A DNA stretch of 64,000 bases from Flavobacterium sp. ZT3R18 (GCF_007097385.1 NZ_VJZS01000002.1:345164-409163); one strand, 5' to 3'. Positions 52,242-60,335 are shown, numbered from the stretch's first letter. Notes: generated by a model from the sequence alone, not told the origin. A program made the numbers and translations.

Positions 52242-53027
52242 ATGATGCCAACAACTAATTTGCAAACAGAATTTTATTTAAATCCAGTTTTAGAGAAAAA
52301 TGACACCTTTAAATTTGAAACACTGACAGTTGATTTTTCTAATAAAAACAGAGTTACTGAAAAATTATGCACCCGCAATGTCCAAATCATGTATCTCGGC
52401 AAAATAAAACATTTATTTTATTTTGATGTATTTACGTCAAAAGTGACTTTTACATCCAATCAATCTATCGCAAACGAGCGATTGCTAAAAGAAGATATGT
52501 ATGCGTTTGGTGACATTCTGTTAGGAGTAAATGATAAAGGTGAAATTATGAAAGTTCACAATCTTAAAGAAATGCAAAAACGATGGGAGGAAACAAAGTC
52601 TGAACTAAGAAAAGATCACGTAGGTTTTGAATTTGAAGATTTCCTGTCTGACATAACTGAGGTCTTAGAAGACGAAGAAAAAACAGTTTATTTCTTAAAT
52701 ACCAATGCTATGTTTCGTTTGTATTTTCATGGATTATTCGGTAAAAATGATGTTCAGAAAACGCCAATAAAACGAAAAAGTATTCTCTTAGACTTTGATG
52801 ATACTGAAATTACTGAAGAAATTAGGATGGACAGTAGAGAGCTTAAAATTATAATTTCGGCCCAAAAAAGTGATGACGAACATAAAAGCATCATTTCTGA
52901 TAATGATAAAATTAAAAAATACGAAGGCGAATTGGCATATCGTAAAGACAATCAATTGCAGGAAGGTTTCATCGAAATCGAAAATGAAAACATGAACATA
53001 AAATACAGTGTGTTATGGGTTAGTTAG
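52242..53027 (+). CDS. Unknown protein coupled to the DUF2235 effector
   Basis: No family is recognised. The 261-residue protein (MMPTTNLQTEFYLNPVLEKNDTFKFETLTVDFSNKNRV...) is charged and looks beta-rich at both ends (VQIMYLGKIKHLFYFDVFTSKVTF; GELAYRKDNQLQEGFIEIENENMNIKYSVLWV), with helical middle segments. There is no signal peptide or membrane segment. It follows the effector with a 5-base gap and ends at a strong terminator, so it belongs to the same unit. An adaptor or chaperone for effector loading is the natural guess but is not shown by sequence. Confidence 0.7.
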   Translation: MMPTTNLQTEFYLNPVLEKNDTFKFETLTVDFSNKNRVTEKLCTRNVQIMYLGKIKHLFYFDVFTSKVTFTSNQSIANERLLKEDMYAFGDILLGVNDKGEIMKVHNLKEMQKRWEETKSELRKDHVGFEFEDFLSDITEVLEDEEKTVYFLNTNAMFRLYFHGLFGKNDVQKTPIKRKSILLDFDDTEITEEIRMDSRELKIIISAQKSDDEHKSIISDNDKIKKYEGELAYRKDNQLQEGFIEIENENMNIKYSVLWVS

Positions 53028-53088
53028 ATTTTTTCTTGACTAACTTGTATCTGCTGAACGATGAACTTGAAAATATCAATTCCAAGCC

Positions 53089-53118
53089 AAAAACCTATCA
53101 TGTACATGATAGGTTTTT
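53089..53118. terminator. Perfect 30-bp palindrome closing the effector array
   Basis: Positions 53089-53103 are the exact reverse complement of 53104-53118 (centre CATGTACATG, ends AAAAACC/GGTTTTT). It lies 61 bases after the last cargo gene and works as a terminator in both directions. Confidence 0.8.
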
Positions 53119-53879
53119 ACATTTTCTTTGTAGTCTAACAAAAATAGACGCAGAAAAACAACCAATAGGACACAATAAGCCTAGCATAAGAATAGGATTT
53201 TTTTTTTAACAGAGGGAGCGATGTTGTAGATATGATAAAAACAAGAATATTTCAAAAGAAATTTTACTTCACGTTTTCCACGGTACCGTCATTTACCTTC
53301 TACTGAGTTTACATACGCTTTTTTCATAAGTTTTTTGTTTTTTTTATCATTATTAGCATACATATACACCTAGGCTTTTCTTATCCTATCGTTTTGAATT
53401 TGTCGTATTTCAATTTCTTTTCTATTATCGCTATAATGTATTCCCAAGTTGTAAAGATTACTTAGGGCTACCATTATAGCAAGCCATAAGAACTTCCCGA
53501 AAAAAATAAAACCAGAATATCTCCGAAAAAAAATAAAAAAAGAAAGTAAAGATAAGTTCCAGTTTCAAAAAGTAAAGTTCAAGCCCTACGGGTTTTTGAA
53601 AAAATCTCCACCTTCATATTTTCATAACCACTCTTGATTATACAATCACATTTCCGATTCTTGAAAACTATTGAGGTAGTATTTTTTCAAAAAAACTTGA
53701 CTTATTTTGAAACCTCCACTAATGCGAGGACTTTCTTTTTTTCTTTTTTTCTTTGTGAAAATTCTAAAGGAAAAACCGTGGATTGATAATCGCCCCGATT
53801 ACAAAGAAGTAAGTTTTATCAGAAACTACAATTACATTTGGAAAAGATGAAGTTTTTCTATTATAAAGTTCTAATAATT
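53119..53879. other. Gap between effector array and integrase
   Basis: About 760 bases with no supported gene. It contains homopurine/homopyrimidine tracts (for example around 53500-53545 and 53725-53755) and no long frame. It may hold DNA determinants for excision, or be decayed sequence. Confidence 0.4.
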
Positions 53880-55106
53880 TTAGATTAAGTTCTCAAAGGC
53901 GAAATCTAAATCCGTAGTATTGAAATCTTCCAAATAAGTTTCAGTTGTTTTAATAGATTGATGTCCTAGAGCTTGTTTAATCATGACGGTATTGATGCCT
54001 TTTTTTAAAGATATTGTTGCGAAGGTGTGTCTAGCACTATAAAAAGTTACTTTGTTTTTGATACCACATTGCAGTGCAATAATGTTGAGAAGTTTTCCAT
54101 AATAATTTAAAACACTTTTTTTTCTATCTCTCAATTCCTCTTTTGTGTATAGCTTTTCATCTTTGTCTAAAATTGGAAAAATGTAATCGGTATCAAATGG
54201 TCGATAAATTTTAAAGTAGTTTAAAATAGTTCTCATATAATTATTATTTGGAATTTTTACATTTAATTTTACTTGCGTTTTATTTCTAATATACGAGAAA
54301 CTGCTTAAATCAACATCTTCCCATTTTAACTCAGCTACATCTGTGAAATTCATGCCTCGGCAGAAAAAACTAAATAGATATGCGTACAATGCTTTCGCAC
54401 CCTCTTTGTTTTCAGATATGTCATAGTCCAGTAATAGTTGTAAATCTTGTTTAGTTAAAGCCTTCTTTACTTTACTGGATTTCAATTTTGAAATTATATA
54501 ATCTTTAAAAGGATAAAAATCACTAGAAATAATTTTAGATTTTATTGCTGAGTTATATATTGCTCTAGTATTACGCATATATACGCCAATACCACCATCG
54601 TTACAGTTATGAGCTCGTAAATGAGATTCAAAAGCCATTAGAAAATCGTAATTAATTTTTGTAAAATCGTAAGTTATAATTGTTGGTCTAAATCTCATAA
54701 GAGCAGAAATGGTGTCACGATAAGAGCAGCTTGAACTTATTTTTCCAGATTCTTTTAATTGAAGTTTTCTCTCCTCAAAATAAGCAATAAAGCTTAGTTT
54801 TTTAACTTCTTCGGGTCTAAATAAAGAGTCAAATGATTCAAGAGAATAGTTATGACCTTCCTCAATCATTATATTTAATATTTTAGAAGCATCTTGTTTT
54901 ATCGAATTTAATATTCGATTACATTGTAAATAATTTGGGAATTTAGATGTAAATTCATTTGCTTTGTTATTCCAAAATTTTGGCAATACATTGTAAGGGG
55001 TTTTGTAGAATTTCGATTTTCTGTTTATCGTTATTCTTAAATTAATTGGAAAAGTGCCATCATTAAGCATTGTTTTCTTTAGGATGATTTTTACACTAGC
55101 TTTCAT
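53880..55106 (-). CDS. Tyrosine recombinase (element integrase)
   Basis: From the ATG at 55106 the protein has 408 residues: an arm-binding domain (SVKIILKKTMLNDGTFPINLRITINRKSKFYKT), a SAM-like core-binding domain (about 100-200), and the catalytic domain. The catalytic residues seen are R250 (FFCRGMNFTDVAELKWEDVD), R359 in YSARHTFAT, H382 in LGHQSIKTTETYLEDF and Y391. The first His of the HxxR box is replaced, as is usual in Bacteroidota integrases. It would excise and insert the element at the 43-bp core. A start at 55175 adds 23 residues without family character. The gene reads inward from the right end. Confidence 0.92.
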   Translation of the reverse strand: MKASVKIILKKTMLNDGTFPINLRITINRKSKFYKTPYNVLPKFWNNKANEFTSKFPNYLQCNRILNSIKQDASKILNIMIEEGHNYSLESFDSLFRPEEVKKLSFIAYFEERKLQLKESGKISSSCSYRDTISALMRFRPTIITYDFTKINYDFLMAFESHLRAHNCNDGGIGVYMRNTRAIYNSAIKSKIISSDFYPFKDYIISKLKSSKVKKALTKQDLQLLLDYDISENKEGAKALYAYLFSFFCRGMNFTDVAELKWEDVDLSSFSYIRNKTQVKLNVKIPNNNYMRTILNYFKIYRPFDTDYIFPILDKDEKLYTKEELRDRKKSVLNYYGKLLNIIALQCGIKNKVTFYSARHTFATISLKKGINTVMIKQALGHQSIKTTETYLEDFNTTDLDFAFENLI

Positions 55107-55258
55107 TTTTAATATTTTTAAAAGTTCAACATACGTACAACAAATGCATACATATTGTGAAGGAGGATGAAACAAAAATATTTTTTAAAAATGATAAATA
55201 GCTATAATACAGCAGCTTTGAAGCTAAATGCAATTAAATACAAACAATAATAGTCTAT

Positions 55259-55301
55259 CTCATAATCAGGTGGTCCCTGGTTCGAGCCCAGGTGGGACCA
55301 C
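55259..55301 (+). repeat. attR, 43-bp direct repeat of the tRNA 3' part
   Basis: The sequence is identical to 37783-37825. It starts at the anticodon-loop position and lacks the 5' half of the tRNA, so it is not a second functional gene. Confidence 0.93.
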
Positions 55302-55304
55302 AAA

Positions 55305-55346
55305 AAACCCCTCATATCAACTGATATTGAGGGGTTTGTTTTTTTT
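55305..55346 (+). terminator. Original tRNA terminator, displaced beyond attR
   Basis: AAACCCCTC-ATATCA pairs with TGATATTGAGGGGTTT (one bulged base), followed by GTTTTTTTT. It directly follows the tRNA remnant and would have ended the tRNA transcript before the element arrived. Confidence 0.75.
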
Positions 55347-55700
55347 AAAAATCTACAGCAAGTCACCTTTATACACTTTAACCAAAAAAGGATACAATTC
55401 GTCGAAATCCTGATTGGAATATGTCGCAATGTGCCTTTGGGTGAAAAAAAAGCAGTAACTTAGTTGTCATAATCCCCAAAGGCACAAACAAGATCTACCT
55501 TGTTTAATTTGTAAGTATTAGACTAATTTTTACTTACAAAGATTAATTTTAACGTTAAAATAAGCGTTTTGTGCAATTATTATTTGCTCTTCAAAAAACA
55601 TATCTATAACTTCGCAGCATTAATTTTATAGTGTTAGGAGTTTTAAATCAAAAGATTCTGTTATTATTTAATAAAATTGATTTATTACTATTATAAAAAC
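55347..55700. other. Intergenic region right of the element
   Basis: About 350 bases. A 12-base inverted repeat (GTGCCTTTGGG near 55430 with CCCAAAGGCAC near 55470) encloses a 30-base loop. On the minus strand a short frame encodes THIATYSNQDFDELYPFL-like residues and a stop, perhaps the tail of a lost gene. Nothing firmer is seen. Confidence 0.35.
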
Positions 55701-55913
55701 ATGAAGATTTTTCTAAACAAAGCCTTTAACACCATAATTCTTTTGCTTTTCAGTATTAGCGGATTTGCTGCGCCTGGTCCACCTCCCCCAGGAATAGACG
55801 ACCCACCTCCGTTGCCTATTGATGAAAATCTCGTGATTTTAACACTCACATCTTTACTATTTGGACTATACACCATTTACAAACATAGATTAAACAGAAA
55901 AACGCCAATTTAA
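55701..55913 (+). CDS. Small proline-rich single-pass membrane protein
   Basis: From the ATG at 55701 the protein has 70 residues: a signal peptide (MKIFLNKAFNTIILLLFSISGFA), the stretch APGPPPPGIDDPPPLPIDENL, one transmembrane helix (VILTLTSLLFGLYTIY) and a basic tail (KHRLNRKTPI). Tiny proteins with a PxPPxP-x-PID-x-x-L motif before a helix occur widely in flavobacteria, in my knowledge, but have no known role. An upstream in-frame start (55677) precedes the signal peptide and is less likely. The stop codon lies inside the terminator. Confidence 0.75.
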   Translation: MKIFLNKAFNTIILLLFSISGFAAPGPPPPGIDDPPPLPIDENLVILTLTSLLFGLYTIYKHRLNRKTPI

Positions 55914-55930
55914 TTGGCGTTTTTCTGTTT
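55892..55930. terminator. Bidirectional terminator before ribE
   Basis: A 19-bp perfect inverted repeat (55892-55910 and 55912-55930) surrounds the stop codon of the small gene. Both arms carry A/T runs, so it serves both converging genes. Confidence 0.85.
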
Positions 55931-55949
55931 TAATATCCTCAAAACAATA

Positions 55950-56537
55950 CTATTTATTGCTATATAATCTGGAAACATACTTTCCAATAACATCAAACTC
56001 CAGATTTACTTTTGTACCAACCATAAAATCCTTAAAATTGGTGTGCTCATAGGTATAAGGAATTATTGCAACACTAAAATTAGTTGTCCCCGAATCCACC
56101 ACTGTCAAACTAACTCCATTTATCGTAATCGAACCTTTCTCGATAGTGATATTTTGGAATGACGGATCATATTCAAAAGTGTAAAACCAACTCCCATTAG
56201 TCTCCTGAATAGCAACGCAAGTACCTATTTGATCCACATGCCCTTGCACAATATGACCATCCAGGCGGTCTCCTAATTTCATTGCTCTTTCAAGATTTAC
56301 ACTATCTCCAACCTGCCAATACGAAAGATTCGTCTTTTTAATCGTTTCTCCTATTGCTGTTACCGTATAACACCCCTCTGCAATAGTAACAACTGTCAAA
56401 CATATTCCGTTATGAGCCACGCTTTGGTCAATTTTTAACTCTCCCGCAATAGAAGAGTCAATTGTCACATGAATATTATCTTGCTCTTTTTTAACCTCTT
56501 GAACAATACCGAGGGTTTCTATAATTCCTGTAAACAT
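55950..56537 (-). CDS. ribE: Riboflavin synthase, alpha subunit
   Basis: The enzyme converts two lumazine molecules into riboflavin plus a pyrimidine. From the ATG at 56537 the protein has 195 residues and starts MFTGIIETLG, the diagnostic N-terminus. The two lumazine-binding repeats are seen: VAHNGICLTVV..YTVTAIGETIKKTNL..GDSVNLERAMKLGDRLDGHIVQGHVD, and ITINGVSLTVVDSG..FSVAIIPYTYEHTNF..VNLEFDVIGKYV. The frame extends 64 codons further upstream (to 56729), but that part overlaps the divergent pdxA gene and is not family-like. Confidence 0.95.
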   Translation of the reverse strand: MFTGIIETLGIVQEVKKEQDNIHVTIDSSIAGELKIDQSVAHNGICLTVVTIAEGCYTVTAIGETIKKTNLSYWQVGDSVNLERAMKLGDRLDGHIVQGHVDQIGTCVAIQETNGSWFYTFEYDPSFQNITIEKGSITINGVSLTVVDSGTTNFSVAIIPYTYEHTNFKDFMVGTKVNLEFDVIGKYVSRLYSNK

Positions 56538-56598
56538 TTCTTGTTTTATTTTACTAAATTTGCGTTTCAAAATTAGCAATAAATAACTAGAGAGCATT

Positions 56599-57645
56599 AT
56601 GAAAAAAGCAGAAAATATAATCGTTGGGATTTCAATAGGAGATTTAAACGGTATTGGAAGCGAAGTAGTTCTTAAAACATTCGAGGATTCTCGCATGTTA
56701 GAACTTTGTACCCCAGTTATTTTTGCCAATGTGAAAATACTCTCTTTTATTAGAAAAAATTTCGAGTCTTCGGTAGCACTTCACGGCATAGATAAATTAG
56801 ATCAAATTGTAATAGGGAAAGTCAATGTATTCAATCTGTGGAAAGAAGGAATAGATTTAAATCCCGGAACAAACGATGAAAAATTAGGTCAATATGCTAT
56901 AAAATCTTTTGTTGCCGCAACCAAAGCTTTAAAAGAGAACATCATTGATGTATTGGTGACAGCTCCCATAAACAAATACAACATTCAATCAGACACCTTT
57001 AAATTTCCAGGTCATACGGATTACTTAGACCAAGAATTAGAAGGCGATGCATTGATGTTAATGGTCAATGACAATCTAAGAGTTGGGTTGTTAACTGACC
57101 ACATCCCTCTTAATGAAGTAGCTTCACGTCTTACCGAAGAGCTGATATTCAAAAAAATAGAGACCGTAAAACAATCTTTGATTCAGGATTTTAGTATCAA
57201 CAAACCCAAAATTGCGGTGCTGGGTTTAAATCCACATTGCGGTGATGGCGGGGTAATTGGCACCGAAGATGAGGTTATTTTAAAACCCGCATTAAAGAAA
57301 TTATTCGAAAAAGGAACTTTAGTTTTTGGTCCTTTTGCTGCAGATGGCTTTTTTGGAAACAATCAATATGAAAAATATGACGCGATTATAGCAACCTACC
57401 ACGATCAAGGATTAATACCGTTCAAAACACTTTCGTTTGGCAATGGAGTGAATTATACAGCTGGTCTAAATAAAATTAGAACTTCTCCCGATCATGGAAC
57501 CGCTTATGATATTGCAGGACAAAACAAAGCCGACTATAATTCCTTCAAAGAGGCCGTTTATCTTGCAATTGACATCTATAATTCAAGAAATCAATACGCA
57601 GAAATCAGCCAAAAGCCTCTAAAAACAAAAGAAAAACAGTTATAA
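56599..57645 (+). CDS. pdxA: 4-hydroxythreonine-4-phosphate dehydrogenase
   Basis: PdxA oxidises 4-phospho-hydroxythreonine in vitamin B6 synthesis. The 348-residue protein has the opening VGISIGDLNGIGSEVVLKTF, then VTAPINKYNI with FPGHTDYL (metal and substrate site), VGLLTDHIPLNEV, GLNPHCGDGGVIGTE and YHDQGLIPFKTLSFGNGVNYTAGLNKIRTSPDHGTAYDIAGQ with metal-binding histidines. All family motifs are present. It is divergent from ribE by 61 bases and is followed by the yceD operon promoter. Confidence 0.95.
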   Translation: MKKAENIIVGISIGDLNGIGSEVVLKTFEDSRMLELCTPVIFANVKILSFIRKNFESSVALHGIDKLDQIVIGKVNVFNLWKEGIDLNPGTNDEKLGQYAIKSFVAATKALKENIIDVLVTAPINKYNIQSDTFKFPGHTDYLDQELEGDALMLMVNDNLRVGLLTDHIPLNEVASRLTEELIFKKIETVKQSLIQDFSINKPKIAVLGLNPHCGDGGVIGTEDEVILKPALKKLFEKGTLVFGPFAADGFFGNNQYEKYDAIIATYHDQGLIPFKTLSFGNGVNYTAGLNKIRTSPDHGTAYDIAGQNKADYNSFKEAVYLAIDIYNSRNQYAEISQKPLKTKEKQL

Positions 57646-57688
57646 ACAAAAAAAGGTGAATAACATTATTAGATTTACAATAATTTTA

Positions 57689-57696
57689 TATCTTTG
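57689..57696 (+). promoter_or_regulatory. -7 box of the yceD-rpmF operon
   Basis: TATCTTTG at 57689-57696 matches TANNTTTG, 33 bases before the ATG at 57730. An earlier in-frame start at 57694 would lie inside the box and is therefore excluded. Confidence 0.55.
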
Positions 57697-57729
57697 CACT
57701 CCCGAAGTTTAGGGCAAATTGTTGTTGAA

Positions 57730-58281
57730 ATGAGCAAGACAAAAGAATATGTAATTCCTTTCGTAGGATTGAAGCTAGGTAAACATAAATTTGAGTATCA
57801 AATAAGTAATGTGTTCTTTGAAATCTTTGATTATAATGAATTTCAAAATTCAGACATCAGAGTAAATGTAGTTTTAGAAAAAAAAAGTAACATGTTAGAA
57901 GTAAGCTTCAAACATGTTGGAACTATAAATGTTCCATGCGATCTTACAAGTGAAGATTTTGATATGCCTGTAAAAGGGAATATGAAGTTGATTGTTCGAT
58001 TTGGTGACGTTTTTAATAATGATAATGAAGAGTTGTTAATTTTGCCATTTGGCGAATTTGAAATAGACATCGCTCAATACATTTATGAAATGATCGTGCT
58101 TTCAATACCTCTAAGACGGGTTCATCCAGGGATTAAAGATGGAAGTTTAAAAACAGAAGCTTTGACAAAACTGAATGAATTGACAATTAAAGAACAAAAG
58201 AAAGAAAACAAAAAAGAAGAAAAAGAAGAAAATATTGACCCACGATGGGACAAATTAAAGCAACTATTAACGGATAAATAA
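57730..58281 (+). CDS. YceD-family (DUF177) protein
   Basis: The 183-residue protein starts MSKTKEYVIPFVGLKLGKHKFEYQISNVFFEIFDY and contains VSFKHVGTINVPCDLTSEDFDMPVKGNMKLIVRFGD. The NVPCDLTSEDFDMPV segment and position before rpmF mark it as the DUF177/YceD family, linked in other bacteria to rRNA metabolism. The C-terminus ends with a Lys/Glu-rich helix and WDKLKQLL. The rpmF start is 9 bases after the stop. Confidence 0.85.
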   Translation: MSKTKEYVIPFVGLKLGKHKFEYQISNVFFEIFDYNEFQNSDIRVNVVLEKKSNMLEVSFKHVGTINVPCDLTSEDFDMPVKGNMKLIVRFGDVFNNDNEELLILPFGEFEIDIAQYIYEMIVLSIPLRRVHPGIKDGSLKTEALTKLNELTIKEQKKENKKEEKEENIDPRWDKLKQLLTDK

Positions 58282-58290
58282 TATAGTAAA

Positions 58291-58485
58291 ATGGCACATC
58301 CTAAGAGAAAAATCTCGAAAACTAGAAGAGATAAAAGAAGAACACATTACAAAGCTACTGTAGCTCAAATCGCTACTTGTCCAATCACTGGAGAAGCACA
58401 TTTATACCACAGAGCCTACTGGCATGAAGGTAAAATGTACTACAGAGGACAAGTTGTTATAGATAAATCTGTAGCTCTTGCATAA
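58291..58485 (+). CDS. rpmF: 50S ribosomal protein L32
   Basis: The 64-residue protein [56 protein letters not shown] is the L32 sequence. The zinc-binding cysteine pattern is reduced: only one Cys (in ATCPITGE) is left, with no second CxxC pair visible, as in other flavobacterial L32 proteins. It is co-transcribed with yceD and ends at a hairpin. Confidence 0.96.
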   Translation: MAHPKRKISKTRRDKRRTHYKATVAQIATCPITGEAHLYHRAYWHEGKMYYRGQVVIDKSVALA

Positions 58486-58508
58486 TACATTTTTCTAAAT
58501 AATACTAG

Positions 58509-58534
58509 AACTCTCACCATGTGAGAGTTTTTTT
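58509..58534 (+). terminator. Terminator after rpmF
   Basis: AACTCTCAC (58509-58517) pairs with GTGAGAGTT (58521-58529), loop of three bases, followed by a T-run. Confidence 0.85.
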
Positions 58535-58657
58535 GTTGTTTATAATTTACCGTAAATAAGAAACACTAACACAACTAGTTTAGTTTTTTTATTGTAATTT
58601 TAAAGTCTTTTAAAAATTTTTCAAATGGCAACATTTGATAATAAATAATCGCATTCA

Positions 58658-59656
58658 ATGAGTACAATTACAGCCGCAATTACCGCAGTTGGAGGTTATG
58701 TTCCAGACTTTGTTCTTTCGAATAAAGTGCTAGAAACCATGGTCGACACTAATGACGAATGGATAACTTCACGCACAGGAATTAAAGAAAGAAGAATCCT
58801 TAAAGATACAGACAAGGGAACTTCATTTCTAGCTATAAAAGCTGCACAAGATTTAATATCCAAAGCAAATATTGACCCCTTAGAAATAGATTTAATACTC
58901 ATGGCAACTGCAACTGCAGATATGCCAGTAGCATCCACAGGTGTTTATGTAGCCACCGAAATAGGCGCTACCAATGCTTTTGCATACGATTTACAAGCTG
59001 CTTGTTCTAGCTTTTTATACGGAATGTCAACCGCTGCTGCTTATATTCAGTCTGGAAGATATAAAAAAGTATTACTTATTGGAGCTGATAAAATGTCTTC
59101 AATAGTAGATTACAAAGATCGTTCTACCTGTATTATTTTTGGCGATGGTGCCGGTGCTGTATTATTCGAGCCTAATTACGAAGGTTACGGATTACAAGAC
59201 GAATATTTGCGAAGTGACGGTGTAGGTCGTGATTTCTTAAAAATTCCTGCAGGAGGATCTATCCTTCCGACTTCTCTTGAAACGGTAAATAACAATATGC
59301 ATAACATCATACAAGATGGTAAAACCGTTTTTAAATATGCAGTTACCAACATGGCAGATGCGAGTGAATTGATTCTAAAAAGGAATAATTTAACTAATGA
59401 CGATGTAAACTGGTTAGTTCCTCATCAAGCGAACAAACGTATTATAGATGCTACTGCTCACAGAATGAATCTAGAAGACGATAAAGTATTGATGAATATT
59501 GAAAAATACGGAAACACCACATCAGCTACTTTGCCTTTAGTGCTTTATGATTTTGAGCATTTACTCAAAAAAGGAGACACTATCATTTTTGCTGCTTTTG
59601 GCGGTGGTTTTACTTGGGGATCCATTTACCTAACATGGGCTTACGATAAAAAATAA
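58658..59656 (+). CDS. fabH: 3-oxoacyl-ACP synthase III (FabH)
   Basis: FabH starts fatty acid synthesis by condensing acetyl-CoA or a branched acyl-CoA with malonyl-ACP. The 332-residue protein has the catalytic C116 (LQAACSSFLYGM), H256 (WLVPHQANKRIID) and N286 (YGNTTSATLPLVL), together with ISRTGI-type ITSRTGIKERR near the start. It stands at the head of an accB-accC cluster, a common lipid gene order. Confidence 0.96.
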   Translation: MSTITAAITAVGGYVPDFVLSNKVLETMVDTNDEWITSRTGIKERRILKDTDKGTSFLAIKAAQDLISKANIDPLEIDLILMATATADMPVASTGVYVATEIGATNAFAYDLQAACSSFLYGMSTAAAYIQSGRYKKVLLIGADKMSSIVDYKDRSTCIIFGDGAGAVLFEPNYEGYGLQDEYLRSDGVGRDFLKIPAGGSILPTSLETVNNNMHNIIQDGKTVFKYAVTNMADASELILKRNNLTNDDVNWLVPHQANKRIIDATAHRMNLEDDKVLMNIEKYGNTTSATLPLVLYDFEHLLKKGDTIIFAAFGGGFTWGSIYLTWAYDKK

Positions 59657-59677
59657 TTTAAACTAAAAAAAATAATT

Positions 59678-60160
59678 ATGGATTTAAAAGAAATTCAAAA
59701 TCTAATCAAATTTGTAGCGAATTCAGGTGTTGCAGAAGTAAAATTAGAAATGGATGATGTTAAGATCACCATCAGAACAACTTTAGAAGGAAGCACTACA
59801 GAGACTACTTATGTGCAACATATGCCCGCTCAAGGCGTTCTTCAGCAAGCCGTAGCTCCTCAACAAATTGCACCAGCTGCAGTTGCACCAGAAGCACCTG
59901 CCGTTGTAGAAAACGCACATTATATCACCATAAAATCACCAATAATTGGTACTTTTTATAGAAAACCATCTCCAGACAAACCTGTGTTTGTTGAAGTAGG
60001 TAACACTATCGCTAAAGGGGATGTACTTTGTGTTATTGAAGCCATGAAGTTATTCAACGAAATTGAATCTGAAATATCTGGAAAAATTGTAAAAATATTA
60101 GTAGACGATATGTCTCCTGTAGAATTTGACCAACCTTTATTCTTAGTAGACCCGTCTTAA
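59678..60160 (+). CDS. accB: Biotin carboxyl carrier protein of acetyl-CoA carboxylase
   Basis: The 160-residue protein has an N-terminal helical part (MDLKEIQNLIKFVANSGVAEVKLEMDDVKITIRT), an Ala/Pro/Gln-rich linker (about 52-85) and the biotinyl domain with the lysine K124 in IEAMKLFNEIESE. The carrier passes carboxybiotin from AccC to the transferase in the first step of fatty acid synthesis. It follows fabH by 21 bases. Confidence 0.96.
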   Translation: MDLKEIQNLIKFVANSGVAEVKLEMDDVKITIRTTLEGSTTETTYVQHMPAQGVLQQAVAPQQIAPAAVAPEAPAVVENAHYITIKSPIIGTFYRKPSPDKPVFVEVGNTIAKGDVLCVIEAMKLFNEIESEISGKIVKILVDDMSPVEFDQPLFLVDPS

Positions 60161-60335
60161 TTTTAGATTTTAGATTAACGATTTTAGATTTCGGATTTTG
60201 CCCAAAATCAGGAGTTATGTTTTAGATTTTTGTAGTTGGTATTATTTTGAAAAAAAGTACAATTATACATTTTGTCTATTATCTATTCATCTATTATCTT
60301 TTTGTCTAATTGTCTAATTATCTAATTTTAAAAAT
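60161..60335. repeat. Two tandem low-complexity arrays between accB and accC
   Basis: 60165-60205 holds TTAGATTTTAGATTAACGAT-type units, and 60270-60330 holds TCTATTATCTATTCATC units. The same two array types occur (one in reverse complement) at 35268-35355 and 33574-33630. The spacer separates two genes that should be expressed together. Confidence 0.6.

Larger units (their letters stand above)
37783..55301. mobile_element. Integrative and mobilizable element in a tRNA gene (17.5 kb)
   Basis: The ends are the two 43-bp direct repeats. Inside lie a tyrosine integrase at the right end, an excisionase-like HTH protein, a VapE-type helicase, a TOPRIM primase, a mobilization accessory protein and a relaxase. 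There are no type IV secretion or coupling genes, so it should move only with help from another conjugative element. Cargo is an XRE-controlled unknown operon (43.5-47.0 kb) and a type VI effector/immunity array (47.7-53.0 kb). Integration keeps the tRNA intact at attL. Confidence 0.9.

Noticed and set aside
53880..55175. Longer integrase start at 55175
   Set aside because: The first 23 residues are Cys-rich and unlike the family; the MKASVKIILKK start at 55106 fits the arm-binding domain.
55259..55301. A second tRNA gene at attR
   Set aside because: Only the 3' part from the anticodon loop on is present; the acceptor and D-arm 5' halves are missing.
55347..55440. Minus-strand tail of a lost gene right of attR
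   Set aside because: About 27 plausible residues before a stop are too few to support a pseudogene call.
56538..56729. N-terminal extension of riboflavin synthase
   Set aside because: The diagnostic MFTGIIE start is at 56537 and the extra part overlaps the divergent pdxA gene.
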